Shown here: positions 50,936 to 59,178 of the stretch, in pieces
Layout: every line of letters begins with the position of its first letter
How positions within the stretch are numbered: the first letter of the stretch is position 1
DNA from: Candidatus Azobacteroides pseudotrichonymphae
GTDB taxonomy: Bacteria > Bacteroidota > Bacteroidia > Bacteroidales > Azobacteroidaceae
Direction of reading: 5' to 3'
Assembly: GCA_002091395.1 (NCBI GenBank)
Contig: AP017914.1
Location: forward strand, 1-64,000
Length of the DNA stretch: 64,000 nucleotides
Program-made: the position numbers and the translations under genes
Notes under the pieces: model-generated
Database searches by the model: none
What the model was told of the DNA's origin: nothing
The model's input: the letters and a program-made list of their open reading frames with translations, nothing else

Positions 50936-52891
50936 TTGAATCATATTGTAGAATGTTTTGATAACGTAAGTATTTTACGTTATGTTGTTGAAAAATGGGA
51001 AAGCCTTTCAATAAATCAAAAGAAATTGATTTATTGCCTTAATGAAGCCGCATTACACGGGAGAGATATTGTTTTTGATCAAAATAACAGTTACAATTTG
51101 GCAATTAGACGATCTTTAGAGGCTATTTATTCTAAGTATGTTGGAGATAAGACAGATGAAAATTATAAAGCCTTTTTGATTTATATAAAAAAAATTTGGT
51201 TTTTTAATGGAATTCATAATAATTATAGTGGAAATAAGATTTTACCTGATTTTTCTAAAGATTTTTTTATGAAAAATGTAAAATCTTTAAGTAGTTCTGT
51301 TGTTCCTGTAAGGGATGGCCAGTCGTTAGATGATTTTCTAATGGAAATAATTCCTGTTATGTATGATCCACATATTTATGCAAAAAAAATTAATCAAGAT
51401 AGTAATTGTGATGTTATTTTATCTTCTGCTAATAATTATTACGGTTGGAATGTTACTCAGGCAGATGTTGAGCAGTTTTATGATACAAAAAAAAAATCAA
51501 TTGGTACTACTTCTATTTTACATGGCTTGAATAGTCGTTTAGTTAAAAAAAATGGAATTTTAATTGAAGAAGTATATAAGATCGGAGGATTGTATTCTGC
51601 TGCTATAGAACAAATTGTTCATTGGTTAATAGAAGCAAGTAAGTATGTTGAAAATAAACAACAAAAAAATGTTATTGATTTTTTAATAAAATATTACAGA
51701 ACCGGTTGTTTGAAAACATATGATGAGTATGCTATACAATGGATTCATGATACATTATCAAAAATTGATTTTATTAATGGATTTACTGAATCCTACGGTG
51801 ATTCTTTAGGAATAAAAGCTAGTTGGGAATCTATTGTAAATTTTGAGGATTTTGAAAAAACAAAGATGGTTAAACTTATTAGTGATAATGCTCAATGGTT
51901 TGAAGATAATTCTCCGATTGATTCAAAATTTAAAAAAAAAAAAGTAAAAGGGGTTACCAGCAAAGTGGTTATTGCCACAATTTTAGGAGGTGATTGTTAT
52001 CCTTCTTCTCCTTTGGGAATCAATTTGCCAAATTCTAATTGGATTCGTGAAAATTATGGATCAAAATCTATTACTATATCTAATATTTCAAATGCTTATA
52101 GCAAAATGTTTTTTACAAGTGGATTTATAGATGAATTTGTTTATGGTTGTAAAGAAAAAAAAATGATTAAAAAATATGGGTTTAGAACAGGCAATCTTCA
52201 CACAATTTTGCACGAATGTTTGGGACATGCATCAGGGAGTTCTTTGATAAAAAATACTAATGCTTTAGGGTGTTACAGTGCTTCTATTGAAGAAGCACGT
52301 GCTGATTTGTTTAGTCTTTACTATATGTTTGATGCCAAAATATTAGAACTTGGGTTACTTTCAGACCATAATGCTTATAAAGCAGAGTATTATAAATTTT
52401 TGATGAACGGAATTATTACTCAACTTGCTTGTATCAAACTTGGGGGGAAAATGGAAGAGTCGCATATGATAAATCGTGCTCTTATTTCTAATTATATTCT
52501 TGAAATTGGACATAATGAAAATGTCGCAGGTATAATAAAAAAAAGCGGAAAAACTTATATTGTTATTAATGATTATAAAAAGATGCACGATTTAATAAGT
52601 CAATTACTTATTGAGATACAGCGCATTAAAAGTGAGGGAGATTTTAACAAAGCAAAATATTTAGTTGAAAATTATGCTGTTTGTATAGATATTGATTTAC
52701 ATAAAGAGGTTTTGGAAAGATATAATCATTTGAATATTACTCCTTATAAAGGGTTTGTTAATCCAGTTTATAAACCAATTAAAAATATGCAAGGTGATAT
52801 TGTAGATGTAAAAATTAGTTATAATGAAAATTATGCTGATCAAATGTTACGGTATTCACAAAATTATTCACACTTGCCTACTTATAATTAA
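50936..52891 (+). CDS. Dipeptidyl peptidase III (M49 family)
   Basis: Zinc metallopeptidase removing dipeptides from N termini; 651 aa. The zinc and base motif is HECLGHASG (the bacterial HECLGH form) with the second motif EEARADLFSLYYMFD; both are intact. The N-terminal half (FDNVSILRYVV, NQKKLIYCLNEAALHGRDI) aligns with my memory of Bacteroides DPP III from soon after its lipoprotein signal, but here no signal precedes it: an in-frame TAA lies directly before a TTG, the only start available near the conserved region. So either translation begins at TTG giving a cytosolic enzyme, or the 5' end has been lost. Flanking palindromes mark the spot. Confidence 0.88.
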   Translation: MNHIVECFDNVSILRYVVEKWESLSINQKKLIYCLNEAALHGRDIVFDQNNSYNLAIRRSLEAIYSKYVGDKTDENYKAFLIYIKKIWFFNGIHNNYSGNKILPDFSKDFFMKNVKSLSSSVVPVRDGQSLDDFLMEIIPVMYDPHIYAKKINQDSNCDVILSSANNYYGWNVTQADVEQFYDTKKKSIGTTSILHGLNSRLVKKNGILIEEVYKIGGLYSAAIEQIVHWLIEASKYVENKQQKNVIDFLIKYYRTGCLKTYDEYAIQWIHDTLSKIDFINGFTESYGDSLGIKASWESIVNFEDFEKTKMVKLISDNAQWFEDNSPIDSKFKKKKVKGVTSKVVIATILGGDCYPSSPLGINLPNSNWIRENYGSKSITISNISNAYSKMFFTSGFIDEFVYGCKEKKMIKKYGFRTGNLHTILHECLGHASGSSLIKNTNALGCYSASIEEARADLFSLYYMFDAKILELGLLSDHNAYKAEYYKFLMNGIITQLACIKLGGKMEESHMINRALISNYILEIGHNENVAGIIKKSGKTYIVINDYKKMHDLISQLLIEIQRIKSEGDFNKAKYLVENYAVCIDIDLHKEVLERYNHLNITPYKGFVNPVYKPIKNMQGDIVDVKISYNENYADQMLRYSQNYSHLPTYN

Positions 52892-52937
52892 ATCATTGTG
52901 TATTTTATGATTAAAATTTAATATGATTTACTAAAAA

Positions 52938-53711
52938 ATGAAAAAATTGACTATCATTAAAGTTGGAGGAAAGATTATAAAAGATCCTGATGTAAGGAAT
53001 CACTTTATTAAAAATTTTTCAATTATTGTTGGCTATAAAATGTTGATTCATGGCGGTGGAGCTGTTCTTGATGAATTTGCTAAAGGAATTAATGTTGAAA
53101 CTAAAGTAGTTAATGGGCGTAGAATTACCACTGAAAAGATTTTAAAATTAGCTGTTATGATTTATGCTGGATTAATTAACAAAGAAATTGTTTCTAAGTT
53201 ACAATCGTTTGGAATAAATGCTATAGGTTTTACTGGTGCTGATGCTGATATAATACGGTCCAGTATGAGATTAGTAAGAAATAATGTTAATTATGGTTTA
53301 GTTGGTGATATTCAGAAAATTAACGTGCATTTATTAAATAAACTTATAAACAATGGTTATACAATTGTGTTTGCTCCAATTACTCATGATGGGGAAGGGC
53401 AATTGTTAAATACTAATGCAGATAGTATAGCAGGTGAAGTATCAAAAATCTTAGTTTGTAATTATGATATTCGATTAGTTTATTGTTTAGATAAAAATGG
53501 GGTTTTGGTTGACGAAACAGATGAAAATAGTATTATTAAAGAATTAAGTTATGTTGATTTTCAGAAATATAAAAAAGATGGAGCTATTAGTCGTGGAATG
53601 TTGCCTAAGTTAGAAAATGCTTTTTCAGCTCTTTTTTCTGGAGTAAAGGAAGTAGTAATTACTTGTGCTTCTGATATTAATTGTCAGAATGGTACGTATT
53701 TGAAATTATAA
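52938..53711 (+). CDS. argB: Acetylglutamate kinase
   Basis: Second step of arginine synthesis, phosphorylating N-acetylglutamate (or N-succinylglutamate, which some Bacteroidetes use). 257 aa, amino acid kinase fold. Seen: IIKVGGKIIKDPD (about 5-17), LIHGGGAVLDEFAKG (about 36-50), NTNADSIAGEVSKIL (about 155-169) and a C-terminal GMLPKLENAFSAL block (about 217-229). No other arg gene in the window. purD follows after 33 bases. Confidence 0.92.
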   Translation: MKKLTIIKVGGKIIKDPDVRNHFIKNFSIIVGYKMLIHGGGAVLDEFAKGINVETKVVNGRRITTEKILKLAVMIYAGLINKEIVSKLQSFGINAIGFTGADADIIRSSMRLVRNNVNYGLVGDIQKINVHLLNKLINNGYTIVFAPITHDGEGQLLNTNADSIAGEVSKILVCNYDIRLVYCLDKNGVLVDETDENSIIKELSYVDFQKYKKDGAISRGMLPKLENAFSALFSGVKEVVITCASDINCQNGTYLKL

Positions 53712-53744
53712 ATTGTGAAGATTTAAGATAATTTTAGAAGAAAA

Positions 53745-55007
53745 ATGGAAAATATTTTATTATTAGGAAGTGGAGGAAGGGAGCATGCTTTGGCTTGGAA
53801 AATTAAACAAAGTCCAAAGCTTGGAGATCTTTATATTGCTCCAGGAAATTCAGGGACAGCAACAATTGGTAAGAATGTTAATATTTTAATAACAGATTTT
53901 GAATCTATAAAACATTTTATTATAAATAATGCTATTACAATGGTTGTAGTTGGTCCTGAAGAGCCACTTGTAAAAGGTATTTATGATTTCTTTAAACAAG
54001 ATGGGAAATTGAAAAATATTTCTTTGATTGGCCCTTCCAGTAAAGGAGCAATGATAGAGGGGAGCAAAAGCTTTGCTAAATTTTTTATGTCTAAGTACAG
54101 TATACCTACGTCTGAGTATTTAAACGTAACTAAGGAAAATTTAGAAGAAGGAATATGTCATATAGAAAAAATGGAATCCCCTTATGTTTTAAAAGTTGAT
54201 GGTTTGGCTTCTGGAAAAGGTGTATTTATTATTGATAGTTTAGAAGAAGCAATTAAACAGTTAAAATTTATATTAACTGAAAGAGTCGATGAGTTAGTAG
54301 TAATTGAGAAATTTATTTACGGAATAGAGTGTTCTGTGTTTGTAATAACAGATGGAGTTAATTATAAGATTCTTCCAGAAGCAAAAGATTATAAACGGAT
54401 AGGAGAGGGAGATACTGGATTAAATACAGGAGGAATGGGAGCTATAAGTCCTGTTCCATTTGTCGACAAAGTATTTATGAAGAAAATAGAAAAACGTATT
54501 ATTATTCCAACTATAAATGGATTAAAAAAAGAAAATATTGATTATAATGGTTTTATTTTTTTTGGGCTAATGAATGTGGACAATGATCCTATAGTTATTG
54601 AATATAATTGTCGTATAGGAGATCCAGAAGCAGAGGTTATTATACCTCGCATAAAATCAGATTTAGTGGATTTATTAGAAGGGGTTGTTAATAAAAATCT
54701 TTTTGAAAAAGAATTAATTATTGACAGTAGAACTGTTGCATCAGTGGTTTTAGCTTCTAAAGGTTATCCTGGAATATACGATAAAGGCAAAATTATTGAA
54801 GGACTAGATAAAATACAAGATAGTATTATTTTTCATTCGGGGACAATAGAGAGTAAAGGATCAATTATAACTAATGGAGGTCGTGTATTAGTAGTCAGCT
54901 CTTATGGAGAAAATAAAAAAGACGCATTACAAAAAATTTTTAAAAATACGAAATTGATAAATTTTGAAGGAAAATACTATCGCAGAGATATTGGATTTGA
55001 TATTTAA
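53745..55007 (+). CDS. purD: Phosphoribosylamine-glycine ligase
   Basis: Second step of purine synthesis, joining glycine to phosphoribosylamine; ATP-grasp fold, 420 aa. Seen: LLLGSGGREHALAWKI (5-20), VVVGPEEPLVKGIYDFF (about 67-83), ATP-binding YVLKVDGLASGKGVF, the EAKDYKRIGEGDTGLNTGGMG block (about 214-234) and GFIFFGLMN...EYNCRIGDPEAE near residue 285. With purL at 14.8 kb this points to a retained purine pathway. Follows argB. Confidence 0.96.
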   Translation: MENILLLGSGGREHALAWKIKQSPKLGDLYIAPGNSGTATIGKNVNILITDFESIKHFIINNAITMVVVGPEEPLVKGIYDFFKQDGKLKNISLIGPSSKGAMIEGSKSFAKFFMSKYSIPTSEYLNVTKENLEEGICHIEKMESPYVLKVDGLASGKGVFIIDSLEEAIKQLKFILTERVDELVVIEKFIYGIECSVFVITDGVNYKILPEAKDYKRIGEGDTGLNTGGMGAISPVPFVDKVFMKKIEKRIIIPTINGLKKENIDYNGFIFFGLMNVDNDPIVIEYNCRIGDPEAEVIIPRIKSDLVDLLEGVVNKNLFEKELIIDSRTVASVVLASKGYPGIYDKGKIIEGLDKIQDSIIFHSGTIESKGSIITNGGRVLVVSSYGENKKDALQKIFKNTKLINFEGKYYRRDIGFDI

Positions 55008-55176
55008 TAATATGTTATAAAGTAAAAAGTTTAAGAGTTGTCAATTTTATAAATGAATTATAGTTTTTAATAATCTTAGATTATATCTAACAAATTGTTA
55101 GCGTTTTTATTTGTTTGATCAAATATTCCAATTTTATTTAAATATAAATAATATGGATAGGTTTAGAATAACAAAT

Positions 55177-55277
55177 GGGCACGTTGGACTATATCACACC
55201 GCTACAACCATATGCCCTTGCTGCTGTCAAGCCCTGGGGAATTTAATATGGGAGCTGGTTGTATAGACCACTTGCCC
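55177..55277 (-). ncRNA. ffs: Signal recognition particle RNA (small, 4.5S type)
   Basis: About 101 nt on the minus strand folding into one long hairpin: GGGCA pairs with TGCCC at the ends, CTATA with TATAG, CAACCA with TGGTTG. The apex reads CCAGG-GCUUGACAGC-AGCAAGG: the M-domain binding internal loops (CCAGG and AGCAAGG) are as in E. coli 4.5S RNA, but the tetraloop is UGAC closed by GCU/AGC, where GGAA is usual. URRC-type tetraloops are an accepted alternative in the SRP RNA family. It targets membrane and exported proteins with Ffh and FtsY. Ends are set by pairing. Confidence 0.82.
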
Positions 55278-55495
55278 TGTAACTAAGTTAAAAATATAAT
55301 TTTAAAAAAAAAATAAAAATTGTGATAAAATCGTATTACTATACTATAGCTATAAAAATTATAATTTGTACATAAAAATAAATTAATATTGCTTTTATTT
55401 TTTCTCTACATAAATAATATTGTTTTTGGTTATAAAATGTAAGTTTTTATATTTATAAAATTAGTATTTTTGGGAGTTTTTTATTTTTATTAATT

Positions 55496-56773
55496 ATGTT
55501 GAAAAGAGCGGCATACTATACATTTGGTTGTAAATTAAACTATGCAGAAACTTCTGCTATAGAAAATTATTTTTTACATGCCGGAATTAATACAGTAAAA
55601 ACAGGAGAAAATCCAGATGTTGTAATTATTAATGCTTGTTCAGTGACAAAAGGAGCAGATAGAAGATGTCATAATTTAATTCACTATATTAAAAAAAAGT
55701 ATCCGAATACTTTCTTGGTGGTTACTGGTTGCTATGCTCAATTGTATAGCGAAAATTCTGTGGAAATTGATAAAATTGATTTACTAGTAGGATTAAAAGA
55801 AAAGATGAATTTGCTCAAATATGTTTTAAAGAAAAAAAAAGGAGTAATAGTATCTTCAATCGGTAAAACTAAGTTTACTTATGCATATTCTTATGGAAAT
55901 AGAACACGTTCGTTTTTGAAAATACAAGATGGATGCGATTACACTTGCAGCTACTGTATTATTCCATCATTAAGAGGGGAAAGTAGAAATGGAAAAATAT
56001 CAGATATAGTTAAAAGTGTAAAAAAATTATTTGAAAAAGGAGTAAAAGAAATTGTTTTAACGGGAGTTAATATTGGAGATTTCGGGAAAAGTACAGGAGA
56101 AAATTTTTTAAACTTGTTGGAAAAATTGGATGAAGTTGATAGTATTGGTAGATTCCGCATTTCTTCTATCGAACCAAATTTATTGAGTGATGAAATTATA
56201 GAATTTGTTGCATCATCTGACCATTTTGTGCCTCATTTCCATATACCTTTGCAATCTGGTAGTGACACTGTGTTACAGTTGATGCGTCGCAAGTACGATA
56301 CAGAATTAATTAAATCTAAAATAAAGAAGATAAAATTTCTTATGTCAGATGCATTCATAGGACTTGATATTATTGTTGGGATGAGAGGAGAAAATAATGA
56401 ATGTTTCAACGAAAGTCAGTTTTTCTTAGAAAATTTGCCATTCAGTCAATTACATGTATTTCCTTATTCAGAACGTATAAGTTCTAAAGCTTTAAGTATT
56501 AATCAAGAAGTTTCTTCAATAGAAAAAAATGAACGATGTAAAAAAATGATAGTACTGTCAGAAAAAAAATATAAAGATTTTTATTTTTCACAGATAGGAA
56601 CGAAGCATACTGTTTTATTTGAAAATATTTCTAATGGTGATAAAATGTATGGGTTTACTGAAAATTATATAAAAGTAGAAACTATATATAATAAAAAGGC
56701 TGTTAATCAATTATTCAATATAACATTAGGAGGATGGAATAACGAAATGACAGCACTAACTTTGAATTTTTGA
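55496..56773 (+). CDS. mtaB: tRNA t6A37 methylthiotransferase
   Basis: Radical-SAM enzyme turning t6A37 into ms2t6A37 in ANN-reading tRNAs; 425 aa. Domains: N-terminal UPF0004 with cysteines in FGCKLNYAETSAIE (about 10-23), NACSVT and GCYAQ; the radical-SAM core with CDYTCSYC (C-x3-C-x2-C, about 149-156) and CIIPSLRGESR; a C-terminal TRAM-like part. The FGCKLN start and length separate it from MiaB and RimO. It depends on t6A, which TsaC (22.8 kb) helps make. A 13-bp hairpin follows the stop and the glycosyltransferase gene begins 57 bases downstream. Confidence 0.94.
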   Translation: MLKRAAYYTFGCKLNYAETSAIENYFLHAGINTVKTGENPDVVIINACSVTKGADRRCHNLIHYIKKKYPNTFLVVTGCYAQLYSENSVEIDKIDLLVGLKEKMNLLKYVLKKKKGVIVSSIGKTKFTYAYSYGNRTRSFLKIQDGCDYTCSYCIIPSLRGESRNGKISDIVKSVKKLFEKGVKEIVLTGVNIGDFGKSTGENFLNLLEKLDEVDSIGRFRISSIEPNLLSDEIIEFVASSDHFVPHFHIPLQSGSDTVLQLMRRKYDTELIKSKIKKIKFLMSDAFIGLDIIVGMRGENNECFNESQFFLENLPFSQLHVFPYSERISSKALSINQEVSSIEKNERCKKMIVLSEKKYKDFYFSQIGTKHTVLFENISNGDKMYGFTENYIKVETIYNKKAVNQLFNITLGGWNNEMTALTLNF

Positions 56774-56802
56774 TATAGAAAATTTTTACAAAATTTTCTA
56801 TA
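56774..56802. terminator. 13-bp hairpin after mtaB
   Basis: TATAGAAAATTTT (56774-56786), loop TAC, AAAATTTTCTATA (56790-56802), starting at the mtaB stop. No downstream T-run, so its strength as a terminator is uncertain; the next gene starts 28 bases later. Confidence 0.45.
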
Positions 56803-56830
56803 ATCTGTTGTTTTATATTAATAATCAATA

Positions 56831-57838
56831 GTGAAACAAGCAGCTGTTGTTATTCTTAATTGGAATGGATGTGATCTGTTGAGAAGGTTTTTACCATCGC
56901 TGTTAATGTATACTCCTAAGAAAAATGTTGATATTTTTGTTGTTGATAATGGATCTACAGATAACTCTTTAGAGTTTTTACATTCTTATTCTCATACATT
57001 AATTGTACTATCGTTGAATAAAAACTATGGATTTGCAGAAGGATATAATAAAGTACTATTAAATATTGATTATGAATATGTAGTTTTACTAAATTCTGAT
57101 GTTGAAGTTAGCAAAAGTTGGTTTAATTCAGCAATAGATTATTTAAAAATTCATAATGATGTTGCGGCTGTACAGCCAAAAATTTTGTCATTAACTGATA
57201 AATATTCATTTGAATATTCTGGAGCAAGTGGAGGGTTTTTAGATAGGTATGGATATCCTTTTTGCCGTGGGCGTATTTTTTCTACGGTAGAAAAAGACAA
57301 TGGACAATATAATAATCCGATACGTATCTTTTGGGCAAGTGGAGCATGTTTATTTATTCGATTAAAAGATTTTAAAATGGCAGGTGGCTTTGATCCCGTG
57401 TTTTTTGCCCATCAGGAAGAGATAGATTTGTGTTGGAGGTTGAATTTACTTGAAAAAAAAATTATGTGTTTGCCATCATCTTACGTTTATCATATGGGAG
57501 GAGCAACACTTCCTAAAGAATGTTCTCAAAAAATATATTTGAATTATAGAAATAATCTTTTAATGCTTTATAAAAATCTGCCGTATATATACTATCATGA
57601 AGTGATGGTTGTTCGTTTTTTTTTGGATTATTTATTTGCTATTTATTATTTGTTGACTGGCCAATTTTATAATTTTTTTTCAATATTGAAGGCAAGGTTA
57701 GATTTTATAAAATTAAAAAAACGGTATCGAATTATTCGAAGTAATAACAAATTACCACGAATACTTTTTCGTAAAAGTATACTTTTTGAGTACTATTTTA
57801 ACAATAAAAAAAAATGGAGTTCATTATATAGAATCTGA
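56831..57838 (+). CDS. Family 2 glycosyltransferase (rhamnosyltransferase-like)
   Basis: 335-aa GT-A fold enzyme using a GTG start (56831; no ATG nearby). Seen: AVVILNWNGCDLLRRFLPSL (5-24), IFVVDNGSTDNSLEFL (about 36-51), the metal-binding region in VVLLNSDVEVSKSWF (about 85-99, with a D-x-D-like LNSDVE), the acceptor block FWASGACLFIRLKDFKMAGG and FFAHQEEIDLCWRLN. A C-terminal hydrophobic stretch (about 257-280) suggests membrane association. Probably adds a sugar to a surface polysaccharide; donor and acceptor unknown. Other glycan genes are not adjacent. Confidence 0.88.
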   Translation: MKQAAVVILNWNGCDLLRRFLPSLLMYTPKKNVDIFVVDNGSTDNSLEFLHSYSHTLIVLSLNKNYGFAEGYNKVLLNIDYEYVVLLNSDVEVSKSWFNSAIDYLKIHNDVAAVQPKILSLTDKYSFEYSGASGGFLDRYGYPFCRGRIFSTVEKDNGQYNNPIRIFWASGACLFIRLKDFKMAGGFDPVFFAHQEEIDLCWRLNLLEKKIMCLPSSYVYHMGGATLPKECSQKIYLNYRNNLLMLYKNLPYIYYHEVMVVRFFLDYLFAIYYLLTGQFYNFFSILKARLDFIKLKKRYRIIRSNNKLPRILFRKSILFEYYFNNKKKWSSLYRI

Positions 57839-58135
57839 AATGTGAAACATAAAATTTTTGTTTTTTGTAGTATGTTATTAATAATTAAAATATGTAGGAA
57901 AAATTTATAGCAAATTATTGACAATTGAATGAGATAAAAAGCTCATACAATAGTTTGAAACTAAAATACAGTAATATTTGTAAATATTTTTGTTGAGAAA
58001 CTAATTTTTATAAAAAAAAAATGTTCAGCTCTTATTTAAATATTAATCCATTTTTATAATTTTTTAAGTAAAAAATGAATTAATTTTCTATTTCATACTA
58101 TCAATACTACCATTATATGGTAATTTTTAGTGATT

Positions 58136-58543
58136 TCATATATTTTCAGAATCTATTTTAGTTTTACTGACAGATTTTTGAAAATTGTTAATTTTTGACC
58201 GAATTAATACTTGTTTATTATTTTCCCATATTTCAAATTTATTTTTCATTTCTGTTTCAGAAATAACACCTTTGGAAATTCCATTTAGTAAGTGTTTTTT
58301 AAAAAAAACACCTTTATGTGAAAGTATGCTTTTTGTTGTATTTGTTGGTTGTGCACCTACGCCTAGCCAATATAGAGCCCTATCGAATTTTAAATTAATT
58401 GTTGCAGGATTTGTATTTGGATTGTAAAACCCAATTCTTTCTATAAATTTCCCATTTCTTGGAGCCTTGCTATCTGCGATCACTATGTGATAAAATGCAT
58501 AATCTTTACGACCATGCCTTTGTAATCTTATCTTTGTTGCCAT
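58136..58543 (-). CDS. rpsP: 30S ribosomal protein S16
   Basis: Start placed at the internal ATG that yields [20 protein letters not shown], the S16 signature; the frame is open nine codons further upstream (to 58570). 135 aa: the globular S16 core (about 1-80, with [20 protein letters not shown]) is followed by a C-terminal extension, as in other Bacteroidetes but shorter. S16 is needed for 30S assembly. The 25-bp palindrome lies 44 bases upstream of the start. Confidence 0.94.
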   Translation of the reverse strand: MATKIRLQRHGRKDYAFYHIVIADSKAPRNGKFIERIGFYNPNTNPATINLKFDRALYWLGVGAQPTNTTKSILSHKGVFFKKHLLNGISKGVISETEMKNKFEIWENNKQVLIRSKINNFQKSVSKTKIDSENI

Positions 58544-58587
58544 TTTAAACTTAAATTGAATTAGATTCATAATTAAATTAGTATTTC

Positions 58588-58644
58588 AATACTGACTACA
58601 AATGTAGATTTTTTTTTTTAAAATCTACATTTGTAGTCAGTATT
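58588..58644. repeat. 25-bp perfect inverted repeat upstream of rpsP
   Basis: Arms 58588-58612 (AATACTGACTACAAATGTAG...) and 58620-58644 with a loop of seven T. Each arm holds TACATTTG reading outward, a perfect -7 promoter box: on the minus strand toward rpsP (58606-58599) and on the plus strand toward prfB (58626-58633). No TTG at the right distance was found for either. Confidence 0.92.
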
Positions 58645-59116
58645 TGATTTAATTAGTACTGAGTTAATGACAATGTATTCGATATTGTAGTTAATATATT
58701 TTTACAGTGCAATTTTTATACTAAAGGTTGTACTGTTTAAATTTTATAAGTATAGAGTTTATATTAAAATTATCAATTCAAACTGATCTTATAAAAAATC
58801 ATTGTATTCTTCCTAGGATTAGTAAAAATTATAACATTTTTTATTAGACAATAGTTAGTTTATTGCATAATAAGAATTATATGTTATATGTATAATGAAA
58901 GTACTTATAAAATTGTATTTTATTTTTTTAATGTTTTAGTCCATTAATTTTAAAATAATTAATATGTACGAAAAATTACTAAATAGTCTATAAAACTGGA
59001 TCGATATTGTAATTGTTAAATTATTTTGATTGAGTTATGTGTGTATGTAGTTGTACTGTTAAAATGAATGATTATAATTTAATGGTAATTTTTGTGGTTA
59101 TTTTGTTGTTAACAAA

Positions 59117-59145
59117 TTGTTTTCTACAATATTTTGTTATATTTG
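59117..59145 (+). promoter_or_regulatory. Promoter for prfB
   Basis: TTG (59117-59119), 18 bases, TATATTTG (59138-59145), ending 33 bases before the start codon. Good match to the Bacteroidetes consensus. Confidence 0.6.
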
Positions 59146-59178
59146 AAATTATCAAGTGGTTAAGATTTAAATAATTTT

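Larger units (their letters stand above)
58571..59178. other. Spacer with palindrome and promoter
   Basis: 608 bp between the divergent genes rpsP and prfB. Holds the 25-bp palindrome (58588-58644) near rpsP and the prfB promoter (59117-59145). The rest is AT-rich with nothing recognised. Confidence 0.6.

Noticed and set aside
55177-55277. The 55.2-kb RNA as 6S RNA, or as a plus-strand gene
   Set aside because: It is too short for 6S RNA, and the CCAGG...AGCAAGG SRP core is present only on the minus strand.
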